DNA from: Anaerostipes caccae L1-92
GTDB lineage: Bacteria; Bacillota; Clostridia; Lachnospirales; Lachnospiraceae
Length of the DNA stretch: 64,000 nt
Direction: 5' to 3'
NCBI RefSeq assembly: GCF_014467075.1
Contig: NZ_AP023027.1
Location: 2,731,501-2,795,500, forward strand
Below are positions 1 to 8,598 of this stretch, one piece after another (the first letter of the stretch is position 1; every line of letters starts with the position of its first letter). The notes beneath the pieces were generated by a model that saw nothing but the letters and a program-made list of their open reading frames with translations, was not told the DNA's origin and did no database searches. Position numbers and translations under genes: made by a program.

Positions 1-196
1 CCTCGACCATATAGGACATGATCGTCGAAATATCAGTCAGTCCTGCCAGTACACCCTCTCCGCTCTGTTTCCGCAGTCCTCTTTTCACGTCATACTTTTC
101 AAAAAGAGTGGGATCGATTTTCTTCTCACACTTTTTTGCCAGTTCTTCAATTTCGGGTGTAATTTCAGAAAACTTATTCGGCATATTTTTTATCAT
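1..196 (-). CDS. gltA: Citrate synthase, N-terminal part (cut by window edge)
   Basis: Only the first 65 codons are in the window; the gene runs off the left edge. The translation starts MIKNMPNKFSEITPE and continues with KYDVKRGLR and VLAGLTDIS, which matches the N-terminus of clostridial citrate synthases (oxaloacetate + acetyl-CoA to citrate, cytoplasm). The start at 196 is preceded by AAAGGAG eight bases upstream; an ATG four codons further in (184) has no better site. It lies 59 bases downstream of the ABC transporter ATPase on the same strand and may be co-transcribed with it. NADP isocitrate dehydrogenase is encoded about 20 kb away on the same strand, so both enzymes could feed 2-oxoglutarate and glutamate synthesis. 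The catalytic residues lie outside the window, so the call rests on the N-terminus only. Confidence 0.8.
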   Translation of the reverse strand, partial: MIKNMPNKFSEITPEIEELAKKCEKKIDPTLFEKYDVKRGLRKQSGEGVLAGLTDISTIMSYMVE

Positions 197-255
197 CTTG
201 ATTGCTCCTTTCTTACTATGATTCTTAACAATTAAAAGCCCTGTTTACCGCACTG

Positions 256-1017
256 TCAGGCAATATCGTGGTACTTTCCGAGGAATTCCCTCGTCCGCTC
301 ATTGGCCGAGTTAAACACATCCTCCGGAGCCGCGTCTTCCACGATGACCCCCTGGTCCATGAAGATGACCCGGTCTGAGATCTCCTTCGCAAATGCCATC
401 TCATGGGTGACAATCACCATAGTCATATTCAGGTCTGCCAGGGATTTAATGACTTTCAGCACCTCTCCGGTCAGCTCCGGGTCCAGTGCAGAAGTCGGCT
501 CATCGAAGAACAGAATCTTCGGCTCCAGAGCCAGCGCCCTTGCTATGGAGACTCTTTGGGACTGTCCGCCTGACAGTTCACACGGATAAGCATCGGCCTT
601 TTCTTCGAGTCCGAGCTTTCTGAGCAGTCCGAATGCCTTCTCCCTGGCCTCTTCTTTCGGGATACCGGCCACCTGTACCGGGGCCTCCATGACATTTCTC
701 AGCACACTGTAGTGTGGAAACAGATTGAAATTCTGAAAAACAAATCCTGTCTCCATCAGTATTTTCTTTTGTACCTCTTTTGACGCATACTCCGGTGTGT
801 CTCCGTTCATGGATACCAGCGTATGTCCGTTGATCTCGATGGTTCCCTTGGTCACCTTTTCCAGCTGATTCATGCATCTTAACAGCGTGGATTTTCCGGA
901 ACCGGAGGAACCAATGATCGTCACGATCTCTCCGTCGTTAATTTGGAAAGAAATATCTTTTAAGACCTTCAGCTTTCCGAAATTTTTCTGGAGATTAGTC
1001 ACAGATAAAACACTCAT
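256..1017 (-). CDS. Polar amino-acid ABC transporter, ATP-binding protein (GlnQ/ArtM type)
   Basis: The 253-residue protein has the usual length of GlnQ-type ATPases and should power uptake of a polar amino acid at the inner face of the membrane. Walker A is GSSGSGKST at residues 36-44; the signature LSGGQSQR is near 147, Walker B with ILFFDEPT near 170, and the H-loop VTHEMAF near 205. All catalytic residues are present. It follows its permease by 12 bases, and the substrate-binding lipoprotein lies upstream, giving the order binding protein, permease, ATPase. The substrate (glutamine, arginine, cystine or other) cannot be told from the ATPase. Confidence 0.9.
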   Translation of the reverse strand: MSVLSVTNLQKNFGKLKVLKDISFQINDGEIVTIIGSSGSGKSTLLRCMNQLEKVTKGTIEINGHTLVSMNGDTPEYASKEVQKKILMETGFVFQNFNLFPHYSVLRNVMEAPVQVAGIPKEEAREKAFGLLRKLGLEEKADAYPCELSGGQSQRVSIARALALEPKILFFDEPTSALDPELTGEVLKVIKSLADLNMTMVIVTHEMAFAKEISDRVIFMDQGVIVEDAAPEDVFNSANERTREFLGKYHDIA

Positions 1018-1029
1018 TTTCTTTCCTCC

Positions 1030-1701
1030 TTAACGATAATAACTCATCCGTTTTTCCAGGATGCCAAAAACTTTAGATACAATCATATTCATGATCAGAT
1101 AAAAAATACCTGCCACGATCAAATATTCCATCCCGCGGCTTCTGGACATATTATTGGCTGCGACCACATAAATTTCCATGACACCGATGACATGTGCCAG
1201 GGAAGTATCTTTTACAAGAGTCATGCACTCACTTCCCATCGGCGGCAGAATGATCTTGACTACCTGCGGCAGAATGATCTTAAAGAATGTCTGTGCCTTA
1301 CCGAATCCAAGCACTTTTGCAGCCTCGTACTGTCCGTTCGGTATCGCCTGAATTCCGCTCCGGTAGATCTCCGCAAAATAAGCGGCATAGTTTAAAGAAA
1401 ATGCCACAACCGCTGCCATAGTCCGTTCGATTCGTATGCCTAAAAGCAGATTCAGACCGAAATAAAAACCGTATAACTGGAGGATCAACGGTGTACCTCT
1501 CATAATCAGCAAGTAAAAACGCACCGGAAGCTGAATGATCTTAAATCTGGTCATTCTCCCAAGCGCCAGTACAAGCCCCAGTGTCAGGCCGAAGACCAGT
1601 GTGAGGAAAAAGATGATCAGCGTCTGATCCAATCCGTTATGTAACAGCATATCTGCAATGCCAGGCAGTTTTTCAAACCATTGTATGATACCATCTATCA
1701 T
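1030..1701 (-). CDS. Polar amino-acid ABC transporter, permease
   Basis: This 223-residue membrane protein has about five hydrophobic segments and belongs to the HisM/GlnP permease family. Family marks are MRGTPLILQLYG in the middle and the EAA loop (EAAKVLGFGKAQ), which docks on the ATPase. It should form the homodimeric membrane channel of the transporter. It is separated from the upstream binding-protein gene by 110 bases containing a hairpin terminator (1775-1800), an arrangement that usually lets the binding protein be made in excess of the membrane parts. Confidence 0.9.
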   Translation of the reverse strand: MIDGIIQWFEKLPGIADMLLHNGLDQTLIIFFLTLVFGLTLGLVLALGRMTRFKIIQLPVRFYLLIMRGTPLILQLYGFYFGLNLLLGIRIERTMAAVVAFSLNYAAYFAEIYRSGIQAIPNGQYEAAKVLGFGKAQTFFKIILPQVVKIILPPMGSECMTLVKDTSLAHVIGVMEIYVVAANNMSRSRGMEYLIVAGIFYLIMNMIVSKVFGILEKRMSYYR

Positions 1702-1773
1702 TTTTTTGCTCCTATAAGTATAAATTTTCCGGAATTTTTCTGTCAGAAATTAATTTCTGTGTTGGTGAAAAAA

Positions 1774-1800
1774 TCAAGAGGCTTTGAAAAAAGCCTCTTG
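1774..1800 (-). terminator. Intra-operon terminator between binding protein and permease
   Basis: A perfect 10-bp stem (CAAGAGGCTT at 1775-1784 with its complement at 1791-1800) and a 6-base loop are followed on the minus strand by ATTTTTT. It lies just after the binding-protein gene and before the permease gene, so it probably terminates only part of the transcripts. The permease and ATPase have no obvious promoter of their own in this gap. Confidence 0.8.
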
Positions 1801-1811
1801 CTTCTTGTCTC

Positions 1812-2621
1812 TTATTTGATTGTTGTCAGATCTTCGCCAAACCATTTTTTACTGATCTTAGCCAGTGTTCCGTCTTTTTTCATATCCTTTAACTGTTTTT
1901 CTACTTCTGCTTTCAGTTTTTCATCTCCGGTACGGAAACCGATAACATATTTCTCAGTAATTAAATTGTCATTTAAGATCTTGAATTTTCCCGGGTCCTT
2001 CTTCGCGTAATATTTTGCAACCACTTCATCCATGACAGCTGCATCACAGCCATTTCCAAGGTCATTTAAGATCTCAACATTGTTGCCGAAGTATACAATC
2101 TTTGCATTTTTTAATTCTTTTGTCTGGTCAACAGCATCTGCGGCCGTAGAACCTTTCTGTACTCCCACCTGCTGCTTTTTAATATCTTTTAAGCTCTTGA
2201 TCTTGCTCTTTTCCGGTACGAGCAGCACCTGGTGGTTATCCATGTAAGACTCAGAACAAAGCATCTCTTTTGCCCTGTCTTCGCTGTATGTCAGTCCGTT
2301 CCAGATACAGTCGATGGTCTTTCCCTGCAGTTCCTGGTCTTTGGAATCCCAGTTGATCGGCTGTAATTTTAATTTGATCCCCATTCTCTTGGTGACTTCT
2401 TTTGCCATGTCAATGTCAAAGCCTACGATCTTCTGATCCTTGTCTGTGAATCCCATAGGAGGGAAAGAGGCATCCAATCCCAGTATTAATTCTTTGTTGT
2501 CTTTTACATACTGAAGTGACTCGTCTGTCTTACTTTCTTCTTTCTTTGAACATCCTGCCAAAAGCATAGAACCTGCCAGCACAGCACTTACGCAAAGCAC
2601 TAATAATTTTTTCACTCTCAT
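1812..2621 (-). CDS. Amino-acid ABC transporter substrate-binding lipoprotein
   Basis: The 269-residue precursor has a lipoprotein signal peptide ending in LLAGC, with the lipid-anchored Cys at position 24, followed by a short charged linker. The mature part is a type-2 periplasmic-binding fold of the SBP_bac_3 family: LGLDASFPPMGF near its start and VGFDIDMAKEVTKRMG shortly after are typical of polar amino-acid binders. On this Gram-positive cell it would be tethered to the outer face of the membrane and hand ligand to the permease. Start: AGGAG lies 5-10 bases upstream of the ATG. A consensus promoter and an inverted repeat upstream suggest repressor control. Confidence 0.9.
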   Translation of the reverse strand: MRVKKLLVLCVSAVLAGSMLLAGCSKKEESKTDESLQYVKDNKELILGLDASFPPMGFTDKDQKIVGFDIDMAKEVTKRMGIKLKLQPINWDSKDQELQGKTIDCIWNGLTYSEDRAKEMLCSESYMDNHQVLLVPEKSKIKSLKDIKKQQVGVQKGSTAADAVDQTKELKNAKIVYFGNNVEILNDLGNGCDAAVMDEVVAKYYAKKDPGKFKILNDNLITEKYVIGFRTGDEKLKAEVEKQLKDMKKDGTLAKISKKWFGEDLTTIK

Positions 2622-2653
2622 CCTAAAACTCCTCCGTTTTTATTTCCTGTCAT

Positions 2654-2696
2654 GATAGCACATTAGTGTACTAAATTCATACGTTAATATACTATC
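2654..2696. promoter_or_regulatory. Imperfect inverted repeat over the transporter promoter (candidate operator)
   Basis: A 43-bp imperfect dyad starts with GATAG and ends with CTATC; inner blocks ATTA and TA also repeat symmetrically, and it contains the smaller dyad TTAGT-GT-ACTAA (2663-2674). It covers the -10 element and the predicted transcription start of the ABC operon, the place expected for a repressor site. I do not recognise the regulator; a cysteine or amino-acid responsive factor is only a guess. Confidence 0.5.
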
Positions 2697-2717
2697 AAAC
2701 TACATGCTTTTTGTCAA
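2689..2717 (-). promoter_or_regulatory. Promoter of the amino-acid ABC transporter operon
   Basis: On the minus strand TTGACA (2712-2717) and TAGTAT (2689-2694) are separated by 17 bases, a near-consensus housekeeping promoter. The start of transcription would fall near 2682, about 60 bases upstream of the binding-protein ATG. Confidence 0.75.
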
Positions 2718-2759
2718 TCTCCATGGATAGTATTTCCTGCCGTTCTGCCTGGAAAATCC

Positions 2760-2789
2760 TTGTTTTTGCGGTGTCATCCGTGTTATAGT
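2760..2789 (+). promoter_or_regulatory. Promoter of the first glucosaminidase gene
   Basis: TTGTTT (2760-2765), an 18-base spacer and TATAGT (2784-2789) lie 40 bases upstream of the start codon. The match is moderate but nothing better is present between the divergent ABC promoter and this gene. Confidence 0.5.
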
Positions 2790-2829
2790 AAACTTATCTT
2801 TGGTAAAGAAAGGAAGGGGAATATCTACC

Positions 2830-4251
2830 ATGAGAAAAAAAGGAATGAAAATACTCGCTATGTCTGCGGTACTGAGCATCTCGATGACTGCCTCTGTCTT
2901 CGCAGGAAGCCTGTCACTGCGGTATTCCGGGAAAAACCGCACATACAAGGGGAAACAGCTCACGTTTTATTATAAAGGAAAAAAGATTAATTTAGGAAAG
3001 GCCCCGGGCATCCAGATCAACAAGGTCAACATGCTTCCATATTATAATGCCATCGTAAAGAACGGACCGAAAGTAAAGAGAAGCTACAATAAAAAGACCG
3101 GAAAGCTGGTACTGACCAACGGCAAGAAAACGATTACGTTTTATAAGAATAAAAAATATGCCTATACCAACGGGGTGAAACGGACGTTTACCACTGCCCC
3201 GCTGACTGTAAAGTATCGGAGCATCAACAAAAACTATATTCTGCTCCCGGCAAAATTTACAGCCAAGTATCTGGGCATCAGCTATACATACTCAAGCTCT
3301 GCAAAACGTATTGATTATGCAAAGCCAGCGGCGGCAAGCAAACCCGATTCTACTGTGAAGTCCAATACAACGACAAAATATAATACGACACTGACTAATT
3401 ACATAAAAAAACAGCAGGCCCAATGGAAAACTTACGGCGGAAAGACGATAGACTATAAAAAATACATTCCTGTAACTACGGATAATACGAACAGTTTTCA
3501 ATTTCTTCGCGTAGACACTTATCATGCGGTTAATTCTTCTAAGTTTAATTCCACACTCCAGACTATGGTTTCCAAAAAGTCCGGAAGTGTTCTGTCAGGA
3601 AAAGCCTCAGTCATTACGAATACTGCAAAGACTTATAATCTCGACCCACTTTATTTTCTTTGCCAGACAGTACATGAAAGCGGTTATGGGACAAGTACTT
3701 TGGCTAAAGGAATCAAATCTCAAAATTTAAAAGATACGAAATTAAAGTCTCAAGATTTAAAAGGTAAAATTGTTACCGGTGAATCTCTGATAAAAGACTC
3801 TTCCGGTGAGATCACAGCATTTAAGTACATAGCCTCTAAAGATAGAAACAGTAAACGGAAATATGTCAAAACAGAAAGCGGATATTTGGAAGTAAAAACT
3901 TTATCCGCAGCGGAGCAGAAAAAAACAGTCTATAACCTCTATGGCATAAAAGCGGTCGATGCTGCTCCACAGTTGTGTGGATTCACTTACGCTTATAATC
4001 AGGGCTGGACGAGTGTGGATAAAGCCATTCAGGGCGCCGGTAAATTTTTATCTAAATGGTATGTTCACAACAATACATATAAACAAAATACACTCTATAA
4101 AATTCGTTATAACCAAAATCTAAATAATCTCTGGCATCAGTATGCCTCTGACCCGGCCTACGCCCAGTCCATCGGCAAGCTGATGAATACATATCAAAGT
4201 GTTTATTCCAGCACCAGCGGATTTATTTATGACACACCAGTATTCAACTAG
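2830..4251 (+). CDS. Secreted glucosaminidase with N-terminal stalk-like domain (copy 1)
   Basis: This 473-residue protein has a signal peptide (MRKKGMKILAMSAV to SVFAGS). Next comes a Lys/Tyr-rich domain, about residues 25-170, resembling the copper-amine-oxidase-N-like stalk fold (two beta repeats, with the ILLPAKFTAKYLGI motif). The C-terminal half is a GH73-type N-acetylglucosaminidase: LYFLCQTVHESGYGTS carries the expected catalytic Glu, followed by VYNLYGIKA and AYNQGWTS. It should cut peptidoglycan glycan strands outside the cell. I chose the ATG at 2830, which directly begins the signal peptide and follows AAGGGG, over an in-frame ATG ten codons earlier. Compared with its neighbour at 4436 it has a short insert after the catalytic motif containing a repeated KSQNLK/KSQDLK unit. 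Confidence 0.82.
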   Translation: MRKKGMKILAMSAVLSISMTASVFAGSLSLRYSGKNRTYKGKQLTFYYKGKKINLGKAPGIQINKVNMLPYYNAIVKNGPKVKRSYNKKTGKLVLTNGKKTITFYKNKKYAYTNGVKRTFTTAPLTVKYRSINKNYILLPAKFTAKYLGISYTYSSSAKRIDYAKPAAASKPDSTVKSNTTTKYNTTLTNYIKKQQAQWKTYGGKTIDYKKYIPVTTDNTNSFQFLRVDTYHAVNSSKFNSTLQTMVSKKSGSVLSGKASVITNTAKTYNLDPLYFLCQTVHESGYGTSTLAKGIKSQNLKDTKLKSQDLKGKIVTGESLIKDSSGEITAFKYIASKDRNSKRKYVKTESGYLEVKTLSAAEQKKTVYNLYGIKAVDAAPQLCGFTYAYNQGWTSVDKAIQGAGKFLSKWYVHNNTYKQNTLYKIRYNQNLNNLWHQYASDPAYAQSIGKLMNTYQSVYSSTSGFIYDTPVFN

Positions 4252-4269
4252 AGAACAGAGCAGTCAATA

Positions 4270-4302
4270 AATAGCTCAGGTACAAATCCTGGGCTATTTT
4301 TT
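4270..4302 (+). terminator. Terminator after glucosaminidase copy 1
   Basis: An 11-bp stem (AATAGCTCAGG with CCTGGGCTATT, one wobble pair) and 7-base loop are followed by TTTTTTATTT, an intrinsic terminator. Copy 2 therefore has its own promoter. Confidence 0.85.
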
Positions 4303-4367
4303 ATTTCCCAAAACCAATCTTTCTTCCTCTGTTCCGTTTTAAATATTACATTTATATTACGAATTTA

Positions 4368-4396
4368 TTGTATATTTTTTAATATAATGCTATACT
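4368..4396 (+). promoter_or_regulatory. Promoter of the second glucosaminidase gene
   Basis: TTGTAT (4368-4373), a 17-base spacer and TATACT (4391-4396) sit 40 bases upstream of the ATG in a very A+T-rich leader; GGAGG precedes the start codon. Confidence 0.65.
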
Positions 4397-4435
4397 TATA
4401 TTACATTTTAATTACAATAGGAGGATAAATAAGTT

Positions 4436-5746
4436 ATGAAGAAACGAATCATTGCAGTATTTACGATATTATTTGCCTTTACATCGATTTTATCCGTTTT
4501 CCCAAAATCGGATATCTCGGCTGCGTCCTTAAAGATCAGATACGGAGGCAAGACAAGATACTATACGGGAAAACAGCTAAACTTTACATACGCTAAAAAA
4601 GGGATTTCCACAAAAACACCAGGCATTCAGATGAAGAGTATTAACATGATCCCTTATTACAGTATTCTCGTAAAGAACGGGCCCAAAATCAAGCGCAGTT
4701 ACAGCAAAAAAACAGGCAAACTTGTACTCAAGTACAAGAACAAAACGCTGACTTTCTATAAGAATAAGAAAACCTGCTATGTGAACGGCAAGAAGAAAAC
4801 ATTATCCGCTGCACCCGTCTCAGTCAAGTACTACACGACCAAAAAATATAATATTCTGCTTCCGGCTAATTTTACGATCAAGAATTTAGGACTGGACTAT
4901 TCCTATATCTCTTCAGCAAAGAGAATCCACATCAACAAGCCGGGAAACAGCTACTTATATACAAAAAACACAGCGACTAATTATAATAAGAAGACATCCG
5001 ATTATATCAAGGCACAGACGGTAAAAACCTACGACAAAAAGAAGATCAATTACAACAATTATGTTCCAACCAGCACTGATCCGACTCACGGCTACCAGTA
5101 TTTGCGTTTGAATACATACCGCACCGTCAACAGCTCAAAGTATAACAGTCTCTTAAACAGTAAGGTAAAATCCAAAAGTGTGCTGAAAAACAAAGGTTCT
5201 GTTCTCAATAGCGCTGCTAAAACTTATAAGATCGATCCTGTTTATTTCCTCTGCCAGACGATTTTGGAGACCGGTTATGGTACAAGCACTCTCTCACAGG
5301 GCAAATCGATTACCAAGGTTATCACAGGAAAGTCTGTTGTGAAAGACAAAAAAGGCAATGTCACAGGGTTTCAAAAAGTAAACGGCAAATATCAGACAAA
5401 GAAGATTTCATCTAAAAAGGTATACAATTTATACGGCATCAAGGCCTATGATTCTGACCCACAGCTTTGCGGATTCAGCTACGCATACTATCAGGGCTGG
5501 ACAAGTGTGGACAAAGCCATCAAAGGCGCTGCAAAATATGTCAGCCAGGAATATATTAATAACAGTACCTACAAACAAAATACCCTGTACAAATTCCGCT
5601 ACAATCCAAATACCAAATACATCTGGCACCAGTATGCCACAGATCCGGGATATGCCCAGAAGATCGGAAAACTTATGTACAGCCAGTTCAGAAGCGCTTA
5701 TGCGACAGGCAATACACTGACATTTGACCGTCCAAAATTTAAATAA
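4436..5746 (+). CDS. Secreted glucosaminidase with N-terminal stalk-like domain (copy 2)
   Basis: This 436-residue paralogue of the preceding gene has the same architecture: signal peptide (about residues 1-31, ending DISAAS), Lys-rich stalk-like domain with NILLPANFTIKNLGL, then a GH73-type domain with YFLCQTILETGYGTS (catalytic Glu in ILETGYG), VYNLYGIKA and AYYQGWTSVDKA. It should act on peptidoglycan at the cell surface. The very basic composition (many KK pairs) would favour binding to anionic wall polymers. The tandem arrangement indicates duplication. The sequences have diverged and each copy has its own promoter and terminator, so separate regulation is likely. Confidence 0.82.
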   Translation: MKKRIIAVFTILFAFTSILSVFPKSDISAASLKIRYGGKTRYYTGKQLNFTYAKKGISTKTPGIQMKSINMIPYYSILVKNGPKIKRSYSKKTGKLVLKYKNKTLTFYKNKKTCYVNGKKKTLSAAPVSVKYYTTKKYNILLPANFTIKNLGLDYSYISSAKRIHINKPGNSYLYTKNTATNYNKKTSDYIKAQTVKTYDKKKINYNNYVPTSTDPTHGYQYLRLNTYRTVNSSKYNSLLNSKVKSKSVLKNKGSVLNSAAKTYKIDPVYFLCQTILETGYGTSTLSQGKSITKVITGKSVVKDKKGNVTGFQKVNGKYQTKKISSKKVYNLYGIKAYDSDPQLCGFSYAYYQGWTSVDKAIKGAAKYVSQEYINNSTYKQNTLYKFRYNPNTKYIWHQYATDPGYAQKIGKLMYSQFRSAYATGNTLTFDRPKFK

Positions 5747-5776
5747 TGTTTTTTAACCTGATCTGCTAAAACTCAC

Positions 5777-5820
5777 AAAAAGCTCCTGGGTCCTCCTTAT
5801 TGAGGGACTCAGGAGCTTTT
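5777..5820. terminator. Bidirectional terminator between convergent genes
   Basis: AAAAGCTCCTG pairs with CAGGAGCTTTT and the stem continues with GTCC/GGAC, giving a long hairpin with A-tract on one side and T-tract on the other. It separates glucosaminidase copy 2 from the convergent surface-protein gene and can serve both. Confidence 0.85.
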
Positions 5821-5835
5821 ATTGCTCTGCCTTCT

Positions 5836-8598
5836 TTATTTTTTCTTTTTCCTAAACCCTGCCGCAAGTCCGGTCAATGACGCCCCGAACACAAGGATGA
5901 GACACAGGATCTGTCTCCCATCTCCTGTTCTGCTGACGCGCTTCCTTCTTACTCTTTTCTTATATTCCCATTCCGGCACCGTCTTTTTCTTTTTTGGCTT
6001 TTTCGCAGTTGTAGGTGCCGCCGTAGTCTCCGTCCTGTCCGCTTCTTTCCACTTCGCCTTTAACTTTACATCACTGTGAACCGGAGTCTTGAAATCCCAC
6101 TTCACTTCATTTCCGTCTTCATCTATATAATACCAGCCTTCAAATACATATCCCTCTTTTGCAGGGTCCCTCGGAGCTTCCGCACAGTCGCCTCCTTTGA
6201 CTGTCTGTGTTTCCGGCTGGTAGTCTCCTCCGTCAGGATCAAAGGATACTCTGTGATCTCCTGTCAGCGTCACCTTTACTGTGGCTTTATTTCCGTCAGA
6301 AAGGGAAAAGGTGAGGTCAAAAACTCCCGTTTTTCCATCTTTTTTTGCTTTGTTGATCACTGCCAGCTGTCTTTCATCCACCAGAATCTTTGCATTATCC
6401 AGGTTCTTGTCTTTTCCTTTTGCCTGGCAGAGTTCGATGATCTGTTCCTCCGTAAAGGGCTCTCCCTTTGTAGGCTGTGTCGTATGGTTCGCTCCGATCA
6501 CAGAAAAAGGATCATCCTGTCCTTCCTTTGCGGCATCTGTTCCCTCATCTCTCAGAAATACAGTGATTGTAACCGTTGTATTGTCCGGCGTCCGGAAAGT
6601 CAGAGGAAAATCGCCGGTCTTCCCTGCGGTCTTTGCTTCATTGATCGCTGCAATCTGCTCTTCCTCCGCAAAACTAAGATCCTCTGTCGGAATCTCCGTC
6701 CCGTCTTTGTCCACCGCTTTAACCATGGACAGCTCTTTCAGCTGCTTTTTCGTAAAACCGTCGCCGCCGGTTTTGCTGATGATATGTTTCCCCTTTATCA
6801 TCTCACCTGTGTCCGGGTTTTCTGTAATCGCATCGTACTCACCGACCAGTGTGACCGTGACGGTTACTTTATTTCCCTTTGCATCAGAATAGGTCAGCTC
6901 AAACTCCCCGGCTTTCCCCTGTGTCTTATGTTCATTGATCTTTTTGAACTGTTCCTGATCCACAGAGAAATCGTCGAGAGAAATATTGTTGCCTTCCTTA
7001 TCTTTACCTTTTACCTCACCCAGATGCTTGATATCCTCTTCTGTAAACGGGCTGCCCCCCGTTTCCTTTGTAAAGTCATTGGCTCCGATCTGTTCTTTTA
7101 TGTTCTCTTTATCAAATCCCCCTGCATCCTCACCGTCATTTCTTAAGAACACTGTCACCGTTACTTCCGTGCCGTTGGGAGTCGTATAGGTCAGAGGAAA
7201 ATCCCCGATTTCTCCCTTTGTCTTCGCGGCATTGATAACTTCCAGTTCCTCCGGTTTTGCCAGCGTCAGCTGTTCCGGCAGAAAGTTTGTCCCGTTTTCC
7301 TGTTTCCCCGTTACCTTTGTAAGATGATGAAGCAATTCCTCCGTAAACGGTTTCCCGCCGCTCTTGCTGATCACATGGTTGGCTCCGATCTGCTCTTTCG
7401 TATCATCCTCGATTCCGTTCACATCCCGGAACGGTCCAAAGTAAACCTTCGTGTAGAATCTTCCTACCCGGATATTGGTCTTCCCATGAAATGGCGTTCC
7501 CTCCATAAAGCTGTAATCCTCAAGGCTCGTGCCATCCTGAATATATCCCTGATAACCTGGGTCAGGCTCTGCCGTTACATTGCTGACATAATCATTCCCT
7601 CCGGCCGCTCCGATCCCGGGCATATTTGTACTTTTATCTCCTATCGCGATGACAACCGTGTCTCCGCCGCTGATATGCACATTTTTTAGCTTATAAGTAT
7701 CTGCATCTCCCACACTTGTCCCTATTCCAGGTGCATTTTTGCCTCCCCGTGCCTCAATTTTACCTCCAGTTATATAAAGGCCATCGAAGTCAGCTCCGAA
7801 TCCTCCACCTATACCAGGTCCACACTCAGTCCCTGTTGTTTTGATATTTCCTCCTGAGATATAAATATTTTTTGTATACGCGACTCCTCCAAAGTAAGAT
7901 TGTGTATTACATGCAGAACCGATTCCCGCTACATGAGTACCTCCGCTGACTTCAAGATTTCCCCCTTTGATCCGAAAATTACAAAATCCTCCTTCCCCTG
8001 CTTTTCCAGCATTAGATATTGTACTGCCAATAGCTCCTGCGTGAGGCACATTTCCCTTTGCAATCAATGTGCCGCAGCTGTCATCACACTGATGTCCTTC
8101 TTTATCTGCGTATTCACATTGTACGGTTAAAAATCCGTCCATTCCTTCCTTGGCAAGTGCAGCTCCTCCTACCGACCCAGTCGTCCCATAATTACAATCC
8201 AATTTATTGATACCTCTCAGTGTGATCGTCACATCTGCATGTGAAACAATCACACAGCTCTGGGTCGATCCGTTGCTTGCAATCTCTACGCTGTCTAGTG
8301 TCAGTGCCGTCTTGACCCCTTTTGCTACAACTACATTGTACGAATTCGTTTTCCCTGTAATATAATAACCATTCGGATTCAGCTCTGTCTCTGCCTCTGA
8401 AAGTCCTCCGCCTGATGCACCAGTCTGATTGATCCTGATATTCCCAAGACTCACATCCAGCATGGTCTGTCCTTCTTTCGTCTTTTTCAGAGACTTTTCA
8501 GAAACTTTATTCACCAGAGGGACGATCGTCTCATCAGCATCCAGGAATGTTTCTGTAATATTTTCTGTATTCTTAAATCTGCTTAAGCCCCCCCCCAA
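5836..8598 (-). CDS. Large repeat-containing wall-anchored surface protein, main part (out of frame with its signal peptide)
   Basis: This frame encodes about 919 residues and lacks a signal peptide and credible start; its only upstream start candidate is a TTG inside the sequence adjoining a run of nine G. The export signal is in another frame immediately upstream (8573-8830). Numbering residues from 8598: 60-330 are Gly-rich beta-helix-like segments (repeated ISGG, GPGIGGG and GIG motifs); 402-781 hold four tandem repeats of about 95 residues, each opening with IGAN or a variant and PFTEE; 782-852 are an InlB-type B-repeat (VFEGWYY, LKAKW). The C-terminus is SRTGDG, a hydrophobic stretch and RKKKK, like a variant sortase sorting signal. 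The protein is probably an adhesin-like wall protein. With one G fewer it would be a continuous protein of about 997 residues. Confidence 0.75.
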   Translation of the reverse strand: MGGGLSRFKNTENITETFLDADETIVPLVNKVSEKSLKKTKEGQTMLDVSLGNIRINQTGASGGGLSEAETELNPNGYYITGKTNSYNVVVAKGVKTALTLDSVEIASNGSTQSCVIVSHADVTITLRGINKLDCNYGTTGSVGGAALAKEGMDGFLTVQCEYADKEGHQCDDSCGTLIAKGNVPHAGAIGSTISNAGKAGEGGFCNFRIKGGNLEVSGGTHVAGIGSACNTQSYFGGVAYTKNIYISGGNIKTTGTECGPGIGGGFGADFDGLYITGGKIEARGGKNAPGIGTSVGDADTYKLKNVHISGGDTVVIAIGDKSTNMPGIGAAGGNDYVSNVTAEPDPGYQGYIQDGTSLEDYSFMEGTPFHGKTNIRVGRFYTKVYFGPFRDVNGIEDDTKEQIGANHVISKSGGKPFTEELLHHLTKVTGKQENGTNFLPEQLTLAKPEELEVINAAKTKGEIGDFPLTYTTPNGTEVTVTVFLRNDGEDAGGFDKENIKEQIGANDFTKETGGSPFTEEDIKHLGEVKGKDKEGNNISLDDFSVDQEQFKKINEHKTQGKAGEFELTYSDAKGNKVTVTVTLVGEYDAITENPDTGEMIKGKHIISKTGGDGFTKKQLKELSMVKAVDKDGTEIPTEDLSFAEEEQIAAINEAKTAGKTGDFPLTFRTPDNTTVTITVFLRDEGTDAAKEGQDDPFSVIGANHTTQPTKGEPFTEEQIIELCQAKGKDKNLDNAKILVDERQLAVINKAKKDGKTGVFDLTFSLSDGNKATVKVTLTGDHRVSFDPDGGDYQPETQTVKGGDCAEAPRDPAKEGYVFEGWYYIDEDGNEVKWDFKTPVHSDVKLKAKWKEADRTETTAAPTTAKKPKKKKTVPEWEYKKRVRRKRVSRTGDGRQILCLILVFGASLTGLAAGFRKKKK
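6256..7395 (-). repeat. Four tandem ~95-residue repeats in the surface protein
   Basis: Four diverged copies start near 7395, 7095, 6789 and 6501. Each has the order IGAN (or GKHI), SKTGG-like, PFTEE, a variable middle, INxAKxxGKxGxF and a beta strand rich in TVTV. The pattern resembles stalk or spacer domains of Gram-positive surface proteins. Divergence between copies means they are old repeats rather than a recent expansion. Confidence 0.75.

Noticed and set aside
1..221. Plus-strand open frame at the left edge
   Set aside because: The minus strand of the same bases encodes the recognisable start of citrate synthase with a good ribosome site.
6076..7146. A 356-codon open frame on the plus strand inside the surface-protein gene
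   Set aside because: It lies antisense to the tandem repeats, has no ribosome site or family motif, and its Cys/Phe/Arg-rich content is typical of the complement of a Thr/Lys/Glu-rich coding strand.
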